Positions 63,747 to 64,000 of a DNA stretch of 64,000 nucleotides are shown here, in pieces. This DNA is from Azolla caroliniana (lineage: Eukaryota > Polypodiophyta). Both the position numbers and the translations under genes were made by a program. The number at the start of each line of letters is the position of its first letter. Positions within the stretch are counted from its first letter, which is position 1. The notes beneath the pieces were generated by a model, which saw only the letters and a list, made by a program, of their open reading frames with translations, was not told the origin of the DNA and ran no database searches. The stretch is taken from assembly GCA_043228905.1 (NCBI GenBank), contig JBHGNT010000094.1:28542-92541 (forward strand), given 5' to 3'.

Positions 63747-64000
63747 ATGTCTATTTTCTTTGGTAGCAGTCGGCGTCGCAAGATCTTGTTTGCTACAGTT
63801 ACCATCGCCGCCAGTGGCTATGTGTCGTATCGTCTGTACAACTCTTCTTCATTTGTTAAGAAACGCAAACAGTTGCTTCAGATCATGAGTACAATGTCCT
63901 TTTTCAGTGGAGCCATAGCTGAAGGTGCTGAATCAATGTCCATGATCTCGAAAGACTTGAAAGACTTTCTATCTTGTGAGGAAGATACAGTTCCTCGAAG
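63747..64000 (+). CDS. N-terminal part of a candidate host gene; membrane-anchored protein of unknown function
   Basis: 84 codons, open to the window edge, in the only stretch here that looks like an unbroken non-transposon gene. The start MSIFFGSSRRRK is followed by a probable membrane helix (ILFATVTIAASGYVSY), then a basic SFVKKRKQLLQ and a helix SFFSGAIAEGAESMSMISKDLKDFL with acidic CEEDTVP. From memory this layout (one N-terminal helix, KRR-LL, then AE-SA-MVSKDLK-FL-SDSD-IP) fits a small conserved plant family of unknown function; I cannot name it. The ATG has a purine-rich leader (GAAAGAAAGAAAAATC). The arrays upstream may place it in an unusual promoter or leader context. Confidence 0.5.
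   Translation, partial: MSIFFGSSRRRKILFATVTIAASGYVSYRLYNSSSFVKKRKQLLQIMSTMSFFSGAIAEGAESMSMISKDLKDFLSCEEDTVPR

Overview
This is a stretch of nuclear plant DNA made almost entirely of nested transposable elements, with one candidate host gene entering at the right edge (63747-64000). A plant is indicated by Ty1/copia elements primed with the TGGTATCAGAG site, several Ty3/gypsy lineages, interstitial CCCTAAA telomere-type units and nonsense mutations at methylation-type cytosines. The gypsy lineages and the DDE transposase at the left edge resemble what I recall from non-seed plants (ferns, lycophytes, bryophytes). That host guess is an inference from memory, not from a search.

Names used here: Gy = gypsy, Co = copia, LARD = LTR element without coding sequence, T1/T2 = genes of a DNA transposon.

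Layout. 1-3484: T1, a minus-strand DDE-type transposase gene with TAGTAC-rich arrays, interrupted by Gy-1 (3485-10562; 704 bp LTRs, ACGT duplication) and resuming at 10563. 10651-21504: the 3' half of Co-1 (plus strand). Its 3' LTR was hit by Gy-3 (11705-15651; minus, GTTAG duplication) and by Co-2 (16093-21377). 21510-22125: integrase fragment of Gy-2 (minus). 22190-26766: a second TAGTAC array and T2, a minus-strand gene with a coiled coil and a RING-like finger split by a solo LTR (23505-24261, ATGTA duplication). 26767-30291: the 5' half of Co-1 (minus). 30292-31767: the 3' end and LTR of Gy-2 (plus). 31768-32650: 5' end of Co-3b. 32651-35390: Co-4, same family as Co-2. 35515-39207: LARD-1. 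39208-40334: 5' end of Co-5. 41648-42831: Gy-4 fragment. 43795-58559: Co-3 (TTTAT duplication), split by a 12.8 kb composite (44649-57474, ACGAC duplication) of LARD-2, the large element Gy-5 and an inverted LTR. 59684-60084: solo LTR of the Co-5 type (ATACA duplication). 61390-63740: microsatellite and two degenerate arrays, then the candidate host gene.

Two structures stand out. First, the two halves of Co-1 face opposite ways, yet each abuts one half of the same Gy-2 reading frame and one copy of the same 5 bp duplication (CTTAT at 21505, ATAAG at 30292). This points to an inversion of about 16 kb with a breakpoint inside Co-1. Undoing it would place T1 and T2 head to head, as in a two-gene DNA transposon with TAGTAC arrays on both flanks. 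Second, the insertion in Co-3 has one clean target duplication but two unrelated LTR ends (LARD-2 at left, inverted Gy-5 type at right), with a chimeric LTR junction at 47646/47647.

Most coding regions are broken. In Co-2 and Gy-5 the stops fall mainly where CAG or CGA would become TAG or TGA, as expected from deamination of methylated cytosine. No rRNA genes, true tRNA genes or CRISPR arrays were seen.
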